Assembly (NCBI RefSeq): GCF_021730615.1
Contig: NZ_JAJLMN010000001.1
Coordinates: forward strand, 1,550,501 to 1,614,500
Origin: Lichenibacterium dinghuense
Lineage (GTDB): Bacteria > Pseudomonadota > Alphaproteobacteria > Rhizobiales > Beijerinckiaceae
Direction of reading: 5' to 3'
Length of the DNA stretch: 64,000 nucleotides
Part shown: positions 52,569 to 61,094 of the stretch, one piece after another
Numbering within the stretch: the first letter of the stretch is position 1
Layout: each line of letters begins with the position of its first letter
The notes under the pieces: generated by a model
Told to the model about the DNA's origin: nothing
The model's input: only the letters and a program-made list of their open reading frames with translations
The model's database searches: none
Position numbers and translations under genes: made by a program

Positions 52569-53387
52569 GTGGCTCCCATCTCCCCCTCCGACACGCGCGC
52601 GGTGCTCGCCCTCCTCCTCGACGCGGCCGAGGTCGCCGGCGACACGGCGATGCGGTTCTTCCGCCCCGGCGCCGAGACGGCGGCGCGCGTCGAGTTCAAG
52701 GCCGGCGGCTCGCCCGTCACGGAAGCCGACCTCGCGGTGGACCGCTACCTCCACGACCGCCTGCGCGCGGCCGTGCCGGAAGCGTCCTGGCTCAGCGAGG
52801 AGACCGCCGACGACCTCGACCGGCTGCTCAACGACCACGTCCTCGTGGTCGACCCGATCGACGGCACCCGCTCCTTCGCGGCCGGCGACCCGCACTGGGC
52901 CGTGTCGGTGGCGCTGGTGAGCTACGGCCGGCCCGTCGCGGGCGTGGTCCACGCCCCGGCGCTGGAACAGACCTACGCGGCGGCGCTGGGCTCCGGCGCG
53001 CGGCTCAACGGCCGCCCGGCCGCCGTCACGTCCCGCGCGGAGCTCGACGGGGCGCGCCTGTCCGCGCCGGCGGGCTTCATCAAGCCGCTCGCCCGCGCCG
53101 TGCCGGTCGCGCTCGTGCCCCGCATCCCGTCGCTCGCCTGCCGCTTCGCCGCGGTGGCGTCGGGCGCGCTCGACGCCGCGATCGCCTCGCCCGACGCGCA
53201 CGACTGGGACCTCGCCGGCGTCGACATCGTGCTGCACGAGGCCGGCGCGCGCCTCACCGCCGTCGACGGGCGGCCGATCACCTACAACGCGCGGGTGCCG
53301 CGCCACCGCACGCTCTACGCCGCCGGGCCGAACCTCCACGGCGCCCTCCTCGCGGCCGGGCGGCGCACGCTCGGCGCCGGCGGCTGA
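52569..53387 (+). CDS. Inositol monophosphatase family protein (CysQ/SuhB-like)
   Basis: A 272-residue metal-dependent phosphatase. The metal sites are visible: Glu in WLSEETADD near residue 78, VVDPIDGTRSFAAGDPHWAV near residue 97 and DAHDWDLAGVDIVLHEAGAR near residue 215. This family includes inositol monophosphatase and 3'(2'),5'-bisphosphate nucleotidase (CysQ). The GTG start is weakly supported. It heads a rightward unit with DUF4170, the DUF374 acyltransferase, waaA and lpxK, so a housekeeping rather than inositol-catabolic role is likelier. Confidence 0.9.
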   Translation: MAPISPSDTRAVLALLLDAAEVAGDTAMRFFRPGAETAARVEFKAGGSPVTEADLAVDRYLHDRLRAAVPEASWLSEETADDLDRLLNDHVLVVDPIDGTRSFAAGDPHWAVSVALVSYGRPVAGVVHAPALEQTYAAALGSGARLNGRPAAVTSRAELDGARLSAPAGFIKPLARAVPVALVPRIPSLACRFAAVASGALDAAIASPDAHDWDLAGVDIVLHEAGARLTAVDGRPITYNARVPRHRTLYAAGPNLHGALLAAGRRTLGAGG

Positions 53388-53448
53388 CGCCGTTCAACCC
53401 ACGCCGACCAAGGCGCAAGACGGCCCGAAGGGCCGAGGAGCTGAAGAC

Positions 53449-53706
53449 ATGGAACCGCAGAACAAGCAGCTGCTCCACCTCGTGTTCGGCGGCGAGCTCG
53501 TCGACATCGGCGGCACCGAGTTCCGCGACCCCGCGAAGCTCGACATCGTCGGCATCTTCCCGAACTACGCTTCCGCGGTCTCGGCCTGGCGGGCCAAGGC
53601 GCAGGGGAGCGTCGACAACGCCAACATGCGCTACTTCGTGGTGCACCTGCACCGCTTCCTCGACCCGGCCGCGCCCGCCGGCGCCGCCCCGGCGGCGCAG
53701 CCCTGA
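53449..53706 (+). CDS. DUF4170 domain protein
   Basis: An 85-residue alphaproteobacterial protein: LLHLVFGGELVDIGGTEF, DIVGIFPNYASAVSAWRAKA and NANMRYFVVHLHRFLDP are the family's conserved phrases. The Ala/Pro tail is not conserved. Function unknown; it is regularly found next to the lipid A genes, as here. Confidence 0.93.
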   Translation: MEPQNKQLLHLVFGGELVDIGGTEFRDPAKLDIVGIFPNYASAVSAWRAKAQGSVDNANMRYFVVHLHRFLDPAAPAGAAPAAQP

Positions 53707-53792
53707 GGACGCCGCTCGCCGTCAAGCGGATCGGCCGCGCGAGGCCCCTCATCGCGGCCGCGGGCGCGGTCGGCAGCGCCTATCTCGGCCTC

Positions 53793-54434
53793 GTGCGGCG
53801 CACGGTCGGCTTCGTGCAGGAGCCGGAGGACTTCGTCGCCCGCATCGCGCCCGAGCTGCCCGCCATCGTGGCCATGTGGCACGGCCAGCACTTCATGGTG
53901 CACTACGCCTGGCCGAAGGGGGCCCGGATCGCGGCGCTGATCTCGCGCCACGAGGACGGCGAGATCAACGCCACGATCCTGCGGCGCCTCGGCGTCGAGC
54001 CGATCCGCGGCTCGGGCGGCCACGCGGCGCACAAGATTCGCAGCCATGGCGGCGCTGCGGCGCTGCGCGCCATGGCGCGGGCGCTCCACGCCGGCAGCAC
54101 GGTCTGCATGACGGCGGACGTGCCCAAGGTGTCGCGCCGCTGCGGCCCCGGCATCGTGGCGCTGGCCCGCATGACGGGCCGCCCCATCTACCCCATCGCG
54201 GTGGTGACGAGCCGCAGATTCGACTTCCGCTCCTGGGACCGCGCCAGCATGGGCAAACCCTTCGGCCGCGGCGCCATGGTGTTGGGCGAGCCGGTGCGCG
54301 TCGCGCGCGACGCCGACGAGGGCGCGCTCGAAGCGGCACGCCTCGCCGTCGAGCGCGGCCTCGACGCCGTCCACGCCCGCGCCTACGCGCTCGTCGGCTC
54401 GCGGGACCCGGGCGCCCCTCGGATCGCCGCGTGA
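53793..54434 (+). CDS. DUF374 lysophospholipid acyltransferase family protein
   Basis: At least 213 residues. IVAMWHGQHFMVHYAWPKGA near residue 28 has the H-x4 acyltransferase motif region of DUF374, with GVEPIRGSGGHAAHKIRSHG and VCMTADVPKVSRRCGPGIV later. The GTG at 53793 is the first canonical start, but the frame is open for 30 codons back to the DUF4170 stop and encodes a family-like N-terminus (VKRIGRARPLIAAAGAVGSA) without any ATG, GTG or TTG in the first part. The stop overlaps the waaA start (GTGA). A role in lipid A or phospholipid acylation is inferred from the neighbours. Confidence 0.88.
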   Translation: MRRTVGFVQEPEDFVARIAPELPAIVAMWHGQHFMVHYAWPKGARIAALISRHEDGEINATILRRLGVEPIRGSGGHAAHKIRSHGGAAALRAMARALHAGSTVCMTADVPKVSRRCGPGIVALARMTGRPIYPIAVVTSRRFDFRSWDRASMGKPFGRGAMVLGEPVRVARDADEGALEAARLAVERGLDAVHARAYALVGSRDPGAPRIAA

Positions 54435-55723
54435 CGGCCTCGGCCCTCTTCGCCGCCTACCGCGGCCTCACGGCGGCCGTCGAGCCCGCGGGCCGGCCCT
54501 TCCTCGGCTGGCGCCTCCGCGCCGGCAAGGAGGACGCGGCGCGGATCGGCGAGCGGCTCGGCCGCGCCTCGCGCCCCCGGCCCGCGGGGCCGCTCGTGTG
54601 GCTGCACGGCGCCAGCGTCGGCGAGGGCGTGTCGCTGCTGCCGCTCGTCGACGCGCTGCTGGCGCGGGGCTTCGGCGTGCTGGTGACCACCGGCACCGTG
54701 AATTCCGCGCGGGTGCTGGCGCCGCGCCTGCCGGCGGGCGCCCTGCACCAGTTCGTGCCGCTCGACCTGCCGGGCGCGGTCCGGCGCTTCGTCGCCCATT
54801 GGCGCCCGGACCTCGCCGTGCTGGCCGAATCCGAGCTTTGGCCGAACCTCGTCGAAGCGCTGCACCGCGCGGCCGTGCCGCTCGCCCTCGTCAACGCCCG
54901 CATGTCGGAGCGCTCGGCGCGGCGCTGGACGAGGGCGCCGGGCTTCATCGGCGCTCTGCTGGAGCGCACCGCGCTCTGCCTGTGCCAGACCGAGGCGGAC
55001 GCCGAACGCTTCCGCGCGCTCGGGGCCGGCCGCGTCGCCGTGACGGGCCTCCTCAAATACGACGTGCCGCCGCCGGCCGCCGACGCCGAGGCGCTCGCGG
55101 CCTTCGCGGCGGCGGTGGGCCCGCGCCCGCTCTGGGTCGCGGCCTCGACCCACGAGGGCGAGGAGGCGGCCCTGCTCGACGCCCACGCGCTGCTCCGCCG
55201 CGACGTGCCGGAGGCCCTGACCGTGATCGCGCCGCGCCAGCCGCGCCGCGGACCGGCGCTGCTGGCGGACGCGCAGCGGCGCGGCATCGCCTGCGCGGCG
55301 CGCTCGCGAGGGCAGGCGCCGGGCGCCGCCACCGCGCTCTACGTGGCCGACACGCTGGGCGAGCTCGGCCTGTGGTACCGCGCCGCCGGGCTGGTCTTCG
55401 TCGGCAACTCGCTGTGCCTCCCCGGCGGCGGCCAGAACCCGATCGAGCCGGCGCGGCTCGGCTGCGCGCTGCTGCACGGGCCCCGCACGGCGAACTTCTC
55501 CGACGTCTATCCGGCGCTCGACGCGGCCGGCGGCGCGGCCGAAGTCGGCGACGCCGCGCACCTCGCCGAGGCGGTCGCGACCCTGCTCGGCGACCCCGCT
55601 CAGCTCCGCCTGATGGCGCGCGCCGCCGCCGAGACCGTGGAAGCGCGCTGCGGCGCCACGGCGCGCACGATGGCGGCGCTGTCGCCCTACCTGCCGGCCG
55701 TGCCCGCGGGCGTGCGGGCATGA
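54431..55723 (+). CDS. waaA: 3-deoxy-D-manno-octulosonic acid transferase
   Basis: A 430-residue Kdo transferase acting at the inner membrane. The N-terminal glycosyltransferase domain has LVWLHGASVGEGVSLLPLVD near residue 57, VTTGTVNSARVLAPRLP, QFVPLDLPGAVRRFVAHWRP and LAESELWPNL with the key Glu. The C-terminal domain has WVAASTHEGEEAALLDAH and the donor-site FVGNSLCLPGGGQNPIEPA near residue 325. Start and stop overlap both neighbours (GTGA with the acyltransferase, ATGA with lpxK), so the three are translationally coupled. Confidence 0.96.
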   Translation: MTASALFAAYRGLTAAVEPAGRPFLGWRLRAGKEDAARIGERLGRASRPRPAGPLVWLHGASVGEGVSLLPLVDALLARGFGVLVTTGTVNSARVLAPRLPAGALHQFVPLDLPGAVRRFVAHWRPDLAVLAESELWPNLVEALHRAAVPLALVNARMSERSARRWTRAPGFIGALLERTALCLCQTEADAERFRALGAGRVAVTGLLKYDVPPPAADAEALAAFAAAVGPRPLWVAASTHEGEEAALLDAHALLRRDVPEALTVIAPRQPRRGPALLADAQRRGIACAARSRGQAPGAATALYVADTLGELGLWYRAAGLVFVGNSLCLPGGGQNPIEPARLGCALLHGPRTANFSDVYPALDAAGGAAEVGDAAHLAEAVATLLGDPAQLRLMARAAAETVEARCGATARTMAALSPYLPAVPAGVRA

Positions 55724-56703
55724 GGGCGCCGGGCTTCTGGTGGCGGGCGCGGCCCGGCCTCGCGGCGCGGGCGCTCGCCCCGGTCGGCGCGATCCTCGGC
55801 GCCGTGGCGGCCCGGCGCATGGCGCGGGCCGGGGAGCGGGCCGGCGTGCCCGTGGTCTGCGTCGGCAACTTCACGGCCGGCGGCGCCGGCAAGACGCCGG
55901 TCGCGGCCGAGATCCTGCGCCAGCTCGTCGCCGCCGGCCACGAGCCCGCCGTGCTGTCGCGCGGCTACGGCGGCGCGGGCGCCGCGGCGCCGGTGCGCGT
56001 CGACCCGGCCCGGCACGGCGCGGGCGCGGTCGGCGACGAGCCGCTGCTGCTCGCGCGCGTCGCGCCCTGCTACGTCGGCGCGGACCGCCCCGCCGCGGCC
56101 CGCGCCGCACTCGCGGCCGGCGCCACGGTGCTGGTGATGGACGACGGGCTGCAGAACCCGTCGCTCGCCAAGGACCTGCGGATCGCGGTCGTGGATGGCG
56201 CGGTGGGGACCGGCAACGGGCTCTGCCTGCCGGCGGGGCCGCTCCGGGCCCCGATGGCCCGGCAATGGGGCACGGTCGACCTCGTGGTCGTGGTGGGCGC
56301 GGGCGAGCCGGGCCGGGCGGTCGCGGCCGAGGCGGGCCTGCGGCGCCTGCCGGTGCTGCGCGCCGCGGTCGAGCCCGACGCGCGGGCGCTCGGCGCGCTC
56401 GCCGGCCGGCGCCTGTTCGCCTTCGCGGGGATCGGCCGGCCGGAGAAGTTCTTCGACACGCTGGCCGAGGCGGGGCTCGAGGTCGCGGGGACGCGGGCCT
56501 TCCCGGACCACCACGCCTTCACGGCGGCGGAGCGGGACGCGCTCCTCGCGGCCGCCGCGGCGGCGGGCGCCGCGCTCGTCACGACCGAGAAGGACCGCGT
56601 GCGCCTGCCCGCCGACTTCCCCGCCGCGGCGCTGCCGATCCGCCTCGCCTTCGACGACCCCGAAACGCTGGCCGACATGCTGGGCCGGCTCGTGGGCGCG
56701 TGA
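55720..56703 (+). CDS. lpxK: Tetraacyldisaccharide 4'-kinase
   Basis: A 327-residue membrane-associated kinase that adds the 4'-phosphate of lipid A. Walker A is VGNFTAGGAGKTPVAAEIL near residue 48; VLSRGYGG, VGDEPLLLARVAP and VLVMDDGLQNPSLAKDL are the family phrases, with FAGIGRPEKFFDTL and the late LVTTEKDRVRLP. Its ATG overlaps the waaA stop. Confidence 0.96.
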   Translation: MRAPGFWWRARPGLAARALAPVGAILGAVAARRMARAGERAGVPVVCVGNFTAGGAGKTPVAAEILRQLVAAGHEPAVLSRGYGGAGAAAPVRVDPARHGAGAVGDEPLLLARVAPCYVGADRPAAARAALAAGATVLVMDDGLQNPSLAKDLRIAVVDGAVGTGNGLCLPAGPLRAPMARQWGTVDLVVVVGAGEPGRAVAAEAGLRRLPVLRAAVEPDARALGALAGRRLFAFAGIGRPEKFFDTLAEAGLEVAGTRAFPDHHAFTAAERDALLAAAAAAGAALVTTEKDRVRLPADFPAAALPIRLAFDDPETLADMLGRLVGA

Positions 56704-56711
56704 GGGGCGCT

Positions 56712-56933
56712 TCAGCCCCCGAGCTTGATCCCCAGCCGCGCCAGCTTGGCCTGCGGCGACGCGTAGGCCTCCTGGGCGGCGACGTTCCAGTAGCGCAGGT
56801 CGTCGAGGGGGATCGGCACGCCGGTGACGCCGCAGCGCACGAAGGAGCCGGGCCGGATGACGCGGAACTCGCCGTCGCCGTATTCCAGCTCGGCCTCGGT
56901 GGCGGCGACGGGGCGGCGCTCGTAGCGGTTCAT
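56712..56933 (-). CDS. DUF2093 domain protein
   Basis: A 73-residue alphaproteobacterial protein with the family phrases EAELEYGDGEFRVIRPGSFV, RCGVTGVPIPLDDLRYWNV and QEAYASPQAKLARL. Function unknown. It is convergent with lpxK (8 bases apart), as is common for this family. Confidence 0.92.
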   Translation of the reverse strand: MNRYERRPVAATEAELEYGDGEFRVIRPGSFVRCGVTGVPIPLDDLRYWNVAAQEAYASPQAKLARLGIKLGG

Positions 56934-56946
56934 GGCACCAAACGCG

Positions 56947-57927
56947 ATGGGGGGTGGGGTGGGCTCGAGCCGTGATTACGCCGATCGCGACCCGTTGAAC
57001 AGGCCGGCGGCAGCTCCCTCGGCGGGAGGCGAGGAGGTCGGCACGGGCATCCTGCTGCTGCTCGGCGCCGTCGGCTGCTTCGCCTGCCTCGACGCCTCGG
57101 CCAAGTGGGTGAACGGGACCGGCGGCGATCCCGTGCAGACCGCGGCGATGCGCTACCTCGTGTCCTTCGCCTTCGTGGCGGCCGCCTGCGGGCCCTGGAA
57201 GCCGGCGGGCTCGCCGCGCCGCGTGGGGAGGAGCCGCAGCCCGGCGCTGCAGGTCGCGCGCGGGCTCCTGGTCGTGGCCGCGACCCTCACCTCCTTCTTC
57301 GCGCTGCGGCGCCTGCCGCTCACCCAGGCGACCGCCATCACCTTCGCGGCCCCGCTGTTCACCGCCCTGCTGGCCGGCCCGCTGCTCGGCGAATGGCCGG
57401 GCCGCCACAGGCTCGCGGCGGTGGCGGTGGGCTTCGCCGGCGTTCTGGTGATCACGCGGCCGTGGTCGGGCGCGCTCGACGCCGCCATGCTGCTCGCCGG
57501 GCTCACGGCGCTGTTCAACAGCGGCTACGCGCTGGCGACCCGCATGCTGGCGCCGCGCGATCCCCCGCTGACGACGCTGTTCTGGACGGGGGCGGTCGGC
57601 GCCACCGCCACGGCGCCCGCCCTGCCCCTCGTGTGGCGCGCGCCGGCTGACGCGCGGGTGTGGCCGGTGCTGCTCGGCCTCGGCCTGTTCGGCGCGCTCG
57701 GCCACTGGCTGATGATCCTCGCCCACCGCCGCGCGCCGGCTTCGACGCTGGCGCCCTTCTTCTACGCCCAGCTGCTCGGCGCGGCGGCGCTGGGCTGGCT
57801 CGTCTTCGGCGCCCTGCCGGACGGCTGGACCGCGGCGGGCGCCGCGATCGTGACGGGCTCGGGGCTCTACCTGCTCGGGCGCGAGCGGGGGCGCGGCGCG
57901 GCGCCGAGCGTCGATCCCGGAGCCTGA
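56947..57927 (+). CDS. EamA/DMT-family transporter
   Basis: About 326 residues with ten membrane segments in two EamA repeats: GILLLLGAVGCFACLDASAK, ARGLLVVAATLTSFFALRRL, TQATAITFAAPLFTALLAGP in the first and LAPFFYAQLLGAAALGWLVF late in the second. The family exports amino acids, nucleotides and other small solutes. The start is uncertain: the ATG at 56932 would overlap the start of the divergent DUF2093 gene, and the ATG at 56947 lacks a clear ribosome site; the first 35 residues may not be translated. Confidence 0.85.
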   Translation: MGGGVGSSRDYADRDPLNRPAAAPSAGGEEVGTGILLLLGAVGCFACLDASAKWVNGTGGDPVQTAAMRYLVSFAFVAAACGPWKPAGSPRRVGRSRSPALQVARGLLVVAATLTSFFALRRLPLTQATAITFAAPLFTALLAGPLLGEWPGRHRLAAVAVGFAGVLVITRPWSGALDAAMLLAGLTALFNSGYALATRMLAPRDPPLTTLFWTGAVGATATAPALPLVWRAPADARVWPVLLGLGLFGALGHWLMILAHRRAPASTLAPFFYAQLLGAAALGWLVFGALPDGWTAAGAAIVTGSGLYLLGRERGRGAAPSVDPGA

Positions 57928-57955
57928 CCGCCGCGGCGCTCCGCCCGAGGCCCCG

Positions 57956-58348
57956 TCAACGCGACCCGGCGTGCTTCTCCTGCCAGCCGCGCATCTCGGC
58001 GATCTCCTTCTCCTGCGCGGCGACGATGTCGGCGGCGAGCCTGCGCAGCACGGGGTCGCGGCCGTAGCGCAGCTCCACCTTCGCCATGTCGATCGCGCCC
58101 TGGTGGTGGGGCAGCATCATGGCCGCGAAGTCGCGGTCGGCGTCGCCCGAGGGCTTCACGTCCATGTTCCTCATCATGGCGTCGTTGGCGGCCGCGTAGG
58201 CCTTGCCGGCCGGGGTCTGCGCCCCCGCGGGCGGGGCCGCGGCGGCTGGCTTCATGGCGCCGTGGTCCATCGCCATCGGCTCGGCGGCGCGGGCGGCGCC
58301 GGCGGATCCGCACAGGATGGCGACGGCGAGGACGGTCGTCCTGGTCAT
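57956..58348 (-). CDS. DUF305 domain periplasmic protein
   Basis: A 130-residue exported protein with a signal peptide (MTRTTVLAVAILCGSAGAAR, cleavage after ARA). The ferritin-like DUF305 core has AYAAANDAMMRNMDV and DFAAMMLPHHQGAIDMAKVE, with its HHQ motif and many Met and His residues; AEPMAMDHGAMKP near the N-terminus adds more. Such proteins are often found with copper resistance genes. It follows the Cu-ATPase gene by 26 bases on the same strand and probably binds copper in the periplasm. Confidence 0.88.
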   Translation of the reverse strand: MTRTTVLAVAILCGSAGAARAAEPMAMDHGAMKPAAAAPPAGAQTPAGKAYAAANDAMMRNMDVKPSGDADRDFAAMMLPHHQGAIDMAKVELRYGRDPVLRRLAADIVAAQEKEIAEMRGWQEKHAGSR

Positions 58349-58374
58349 GGGTGAGGGCTTTCCTGGGTGTGGGC

Positions 58375-61020
58375 TCAGCCGAGGTCGGCGGAGCGGAGGC
58401 GCAGCGCGTTGCCGATGACGCTGACGGAAGACAGCGCCATGGCGGCGGCGGCGATCATGGGGGACAGCAGCAGGCCGAAGGCGGGGTACAGCACCCCGGC
58501 CGCCACCGGCACGCCGATGCCGTTGTAGAGGAACGCGAAGGCGAGGTTCTGGCGGACGTTGCCGAGCGTGGCGCGCGACAGGCGCCGCGCGCGCAGGATC
58601 CCCGCGAGGTCGCCGCCGAGCAGCGTCACGCCCGCGCTCTCGATCGCGATGTCGGCGCCCGTGCCCATGGCGACGCCGACGTCCGCCAGCGCCAGGGCCG
58701 GGGCGTCGTTGACGCCGTCGCCCACCATGGCGACCGAGCGTCCCTCGCGCTTCAGGGCCTCCACGACGGCCGCCTTGGCGTCGGGCAGCACGTCGGCCCG
58801 GACCTCGTCGATGCCGAGCGGCCCCGCGACGGCCCGCGCTGTGGCGAGGCTGTCGCCCGTCAGCATCACCACGCGCAGGCCCTCGGCCTTGAGCGCGGCC
58901 ACCACGGCGGCGCTGTCGGGCCGGACCGCGTCGGCGACGCCGAGCGCGCCCGCGAGCCGCCCGTCGACCGCCACCAGCACGGCGGTGGCGCCGCGCGCCC
59001 GGAAGGCCTCGGCCGCCGCGGCCAGGTCCCGCACCTCAACGCCGCGCTCGGCGAGGAAGCGCTCCGAGCCGACCACCACGGCCCGGCCGGCGACGCGCGC
59101 CGCGACGCCGCGGCCGGCCGGCGCCTCGAAGCCCTCGGCCGCCGGCCCGTCGAGCCCGCGCTCCGCGGCGGCGTCGACGATCGCCCGCGCCAGGGGATGC
59201 TCGCTCGCGCGCTCCGCCGCGGCGGCGAGCCGCAGCACCTCGTCCTCCGAAACGCCGTCCGCCGCGGCGATGCCGGACACCACGGGCGCGCCCGTGGTCA
59301 GCGTGCCGGTCTTGTCGAGCACCACCGTGTCGACCTTCTCCAGCCGCTCCAGCGCTTCCGCGTCGCGGATCAGCACGCCGGCGCGGGCGCCACGCCCCAT
59401 CCCCACGGTGACCGACATGGGGGTGGCGAGGCCCAGCGCGCACGGGCAGGCGATGATGAGCACCGACACGGCCGCCACCACGGCGTGGGCGAAGCGCGGC
59501 TCGGGACCGAGCGCCATCCAGGCCGCGAAGGCCGCCGCGGCGGCCAGCAGCACGGCCGGCACGAACCAGCCCGACACCCGATCGGCTAGGCGCTGGATCG
59601 GCGCGCGGGAGCGCTGCGCCTGGGCGACGAGTTGCACGACACGGCTGAGCAGCGTGTCGCGCCCGACCCTGTCGGCGCGGATCACGAGGCCGCCGCCCCG
59701 GCACAGCGTGCCGCCGATCACCGCGTCGCCGGCCCGCACCGTCACGGGCATCGATTCGCCGGTGACGCTCGACCGGTCGAGGCTCGCCTCGCCGCTCTCG
59801 ACCGTGCCGTCGACCGGCACGGCCTCGCCGGGGCGGACGCGCAGGCGGTCGCCGACCCGGACCGCGTCGAGCGCGACGTCGGCCTCGGCGCCGCCCGGCG
59901 CGATGCGGCGGGCGGTCTTCGGCGCGAGGTCGAGGAGCCCGCGGATGGCCGTCGAGGTGCTGTCGCGCGCCTTCAGCTCCAGCACCTGCCCGACCAGCAC
60001 CAGCAGGGTGATGACGGCCGCCGCCTCGAAATAAACGCCCACGGCGCCGTCGGGCCCGCGGAAGGCGGGCGGGAACAGGCCGGGCGCCAGCGTCGCGACC
60101 GCGCTGTAGGCCCAGGCCCCGAGCGTGCCGATCATCACCAGCGTGAACATGTTGAGGCGGCGCGTACGCAGCGACGCCCACCCGCGCTGGAGGAAGGGCC
60201 AGCCGGCCCCGAACACGACGAGGCTCGCCAGCACGAGCTGGATCGCGCTCGACAGCTGGCCGCCGACCGGGAAACGGGCGCCGAGGAGGTCCTCGCCCAT
60301 GGCGAGGGCCACGACGGGCGCCGCGCCCGCGGCGGCGAGCCAGGCGCGGCGGCGCATGTCGAGGAGCTCGGGGTTGGGGCCGGCCTCGGCGGACACCTCC
60401 TCGGGCTCCAGCGCCATGCCGCAGATCGGGCAGGCGCCGGGATGGTCCTGGCGCACCTCGGGGTCCATCGGGCAGATGTAGACTGTGCCGGGGCGCGCCG
60501 GCGCCTCCGCGCGCGGCGCCGGCGACAGATATTTGTCCGGGTCGGCCTCGAACCTGGTGCGGCAGCCGGCCGAGCAGAAGTGGTAGGCTGTGCCCGCGTG
60601 CTCGGCGTGGTGGGGCGTCGTCAAAGGGTCCACCACCATGCCGCAGACGGGGTCCTTCGCCTTCGGGGCGAGATATTTGTCCGGGTCAGCCTCGAACTTG
60701 GTCCGGCAGCCGGCACAGCAGAAGTGATAGGTCACGCCGGCGTGCTCGGCATGGTGGGGCGTCGTCGAAGGGTCCACCGTCATGCCGCAGACGGGGTCCT
60801 TCGCCTTCGGGGCGAGATACTTGTCCGGGTCGGCCTCGAACTTGGTCCGGCAGCCGGCGCAGCAGGAGTGGTAGGTCGCGCCCGCGTGCTCGGCGTGGTG
60901 GGGCGTCGTCAAAGGGTCCACCGTCATGCCGCAGACCGGGTCCTTGGCGGCCGTCGGCGCGGCCGGTGCGGAACCGCAGCCGCAGCCCGCCCCGTGGTCG
61001 TGGTGATGCTCGTGAGTCAT
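58375..61020 (-). CDS. copA: Copper P1B-ATPase with three tandem YHS domains
   Basis: An 881-residue copper-exporting ATPase. After a His-rich start (THEHHHDHGAGCGCG) come three nearly identical 48-residue YHS units (about residues 26-169), each KDPVCGM...TTPHHAEHAG...CCAGCRT with a CxxxC pair, then a heavy-metal-binding domain YICPMDPEVRQDHPGACPIC near residue 185. The pump core has the intramembrane IIACPCALGLATPMS, the phosphorylation site VVLDKTGTLTTGA and the hinge AMVGDGVNDAPALALADVG. No N-terminal HMA domain is present. I prefer the ATG at 61020 (AAGGAT upstream) over 61029. The CueR-type operator lies directly upstream. Confidence 0.95.
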   Translation of the reverse strand: MTHEHHHDHGAGCGCGSAPAAPTAAKDPVCGMTVDPLTTPHHAEHAGATYHSCCAGCRTKFEADPDKYLAPKAKDPVCGMTVDPSTTPHHAEHAGVTYHFCCAGCRTKFEADPDKYLAPKAKDPVCGMVVDPLTTPHHAEHAGTAYHFCSAGCRTRFEADPDKYLSPAPRAEAPARPGTVYICPMDPEVRQDHPGACPICGMALEPEEVSAEAGPNPELLDMRRRAWLAAAGAAPVVALAMGEDLLGARFPVGGQLSSAIQLVLASLVVFGAGWPFLQRGWASLRTRRLNMFTLVMIGTLGAWAYSAVATLAPGLFPPAFRGPDGAVGVYFEAAAVITLLVLVGQVLELKARDSTSTAIRGLLDLAPKTARRIAPGGAEADVALDAVRVGDRLRVRPGEAVPVDGTVESGEASLDRSSVTGESMPVTVRAGDAVIGGTLCRGGGLVIRADRVGRDTLLSRVVQLVAQAQRSRAPIQRLADRVSGWFVPAVLLAAAAAFAAWMALGPEPRFAHAVVAAVSVLIIACPCALGLATPMSVTVGMGRGARAGVLIRDAEALERLEKVDTVVLDKTGTLTTGAPVVSGIAAADGVSEDEVLRLAAAAERASEHPLARAIVDAAAERGLDGPAAEGFEAPAGRGVAARVAGRAVVVGSERFLAERGVEVRDLAAAAEAFRARGATAVLVAVDGRLAGALGVADAVRPDSAAVVAALKAEGLRVVMLTGDSLATARAVAGPLGIDEVRADVLPDAKAAVVEALKREGRSVAMVGDGVNDAPALALADVGVAMGTGADIAIESAGVTLLGGDLAGILRARRLSRATLGNVRQNLAFAFLYNGIGVPVAAGVLYPAFGLLLSPMIAAAAMALSSVSVIGNALRLRSADLG
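60514..60945 (-). repeat. Three direct 144-bp repeats encoding YHS domains
   Basis: Three in-frame units of 144 bases within copA are almost identical at DNA level, including the shared stretch for FEADPDKYL. The high identity of synonymous positions points to recent duplication or ongoing gene conversion. Copy number could change by recombination. Confidence 0.88.
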
Positions 61021-61040
61021 GGATGTCATCCTTGCCGCGG

Positions 61041-61071
61041 AGCCTGGACCTTCCCATCATGGGAGGGTCAA
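61041..61071 (-). promoter_or_regulatory. copA promoter with CueR-type operator
   Basis: Read leftward, TTGACC (61071-61066), a 19-base spacer, and CAGGCT (61046-61041). The spacer is a dyad centred at 61058; as read rightward it is ACCTTCC-N7-GGAGGGT, one mismatch from the classic CueR box. The long 19-base spacer is the hallmark of MerR-activated promoters. It lies between the divergent copA and regulator genes. Confidence 0.82.
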
Positions 61072-61094
61072 GGGGCTTTCGCGGGGATGCGGGG

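Noticed and set aside
52393-52920. Arg-rich rightward frame ahead of the phosphatase-like gene
   Set aside because: It runs out of frame through the phosphatase gene and its composition is that of a GC artefact.
60514-60945. Regular repeats considered as a CRISPR array
   Set aside because: The units are 144 bases, contiguous, in frame and encode YHS domains; there are no spacers.
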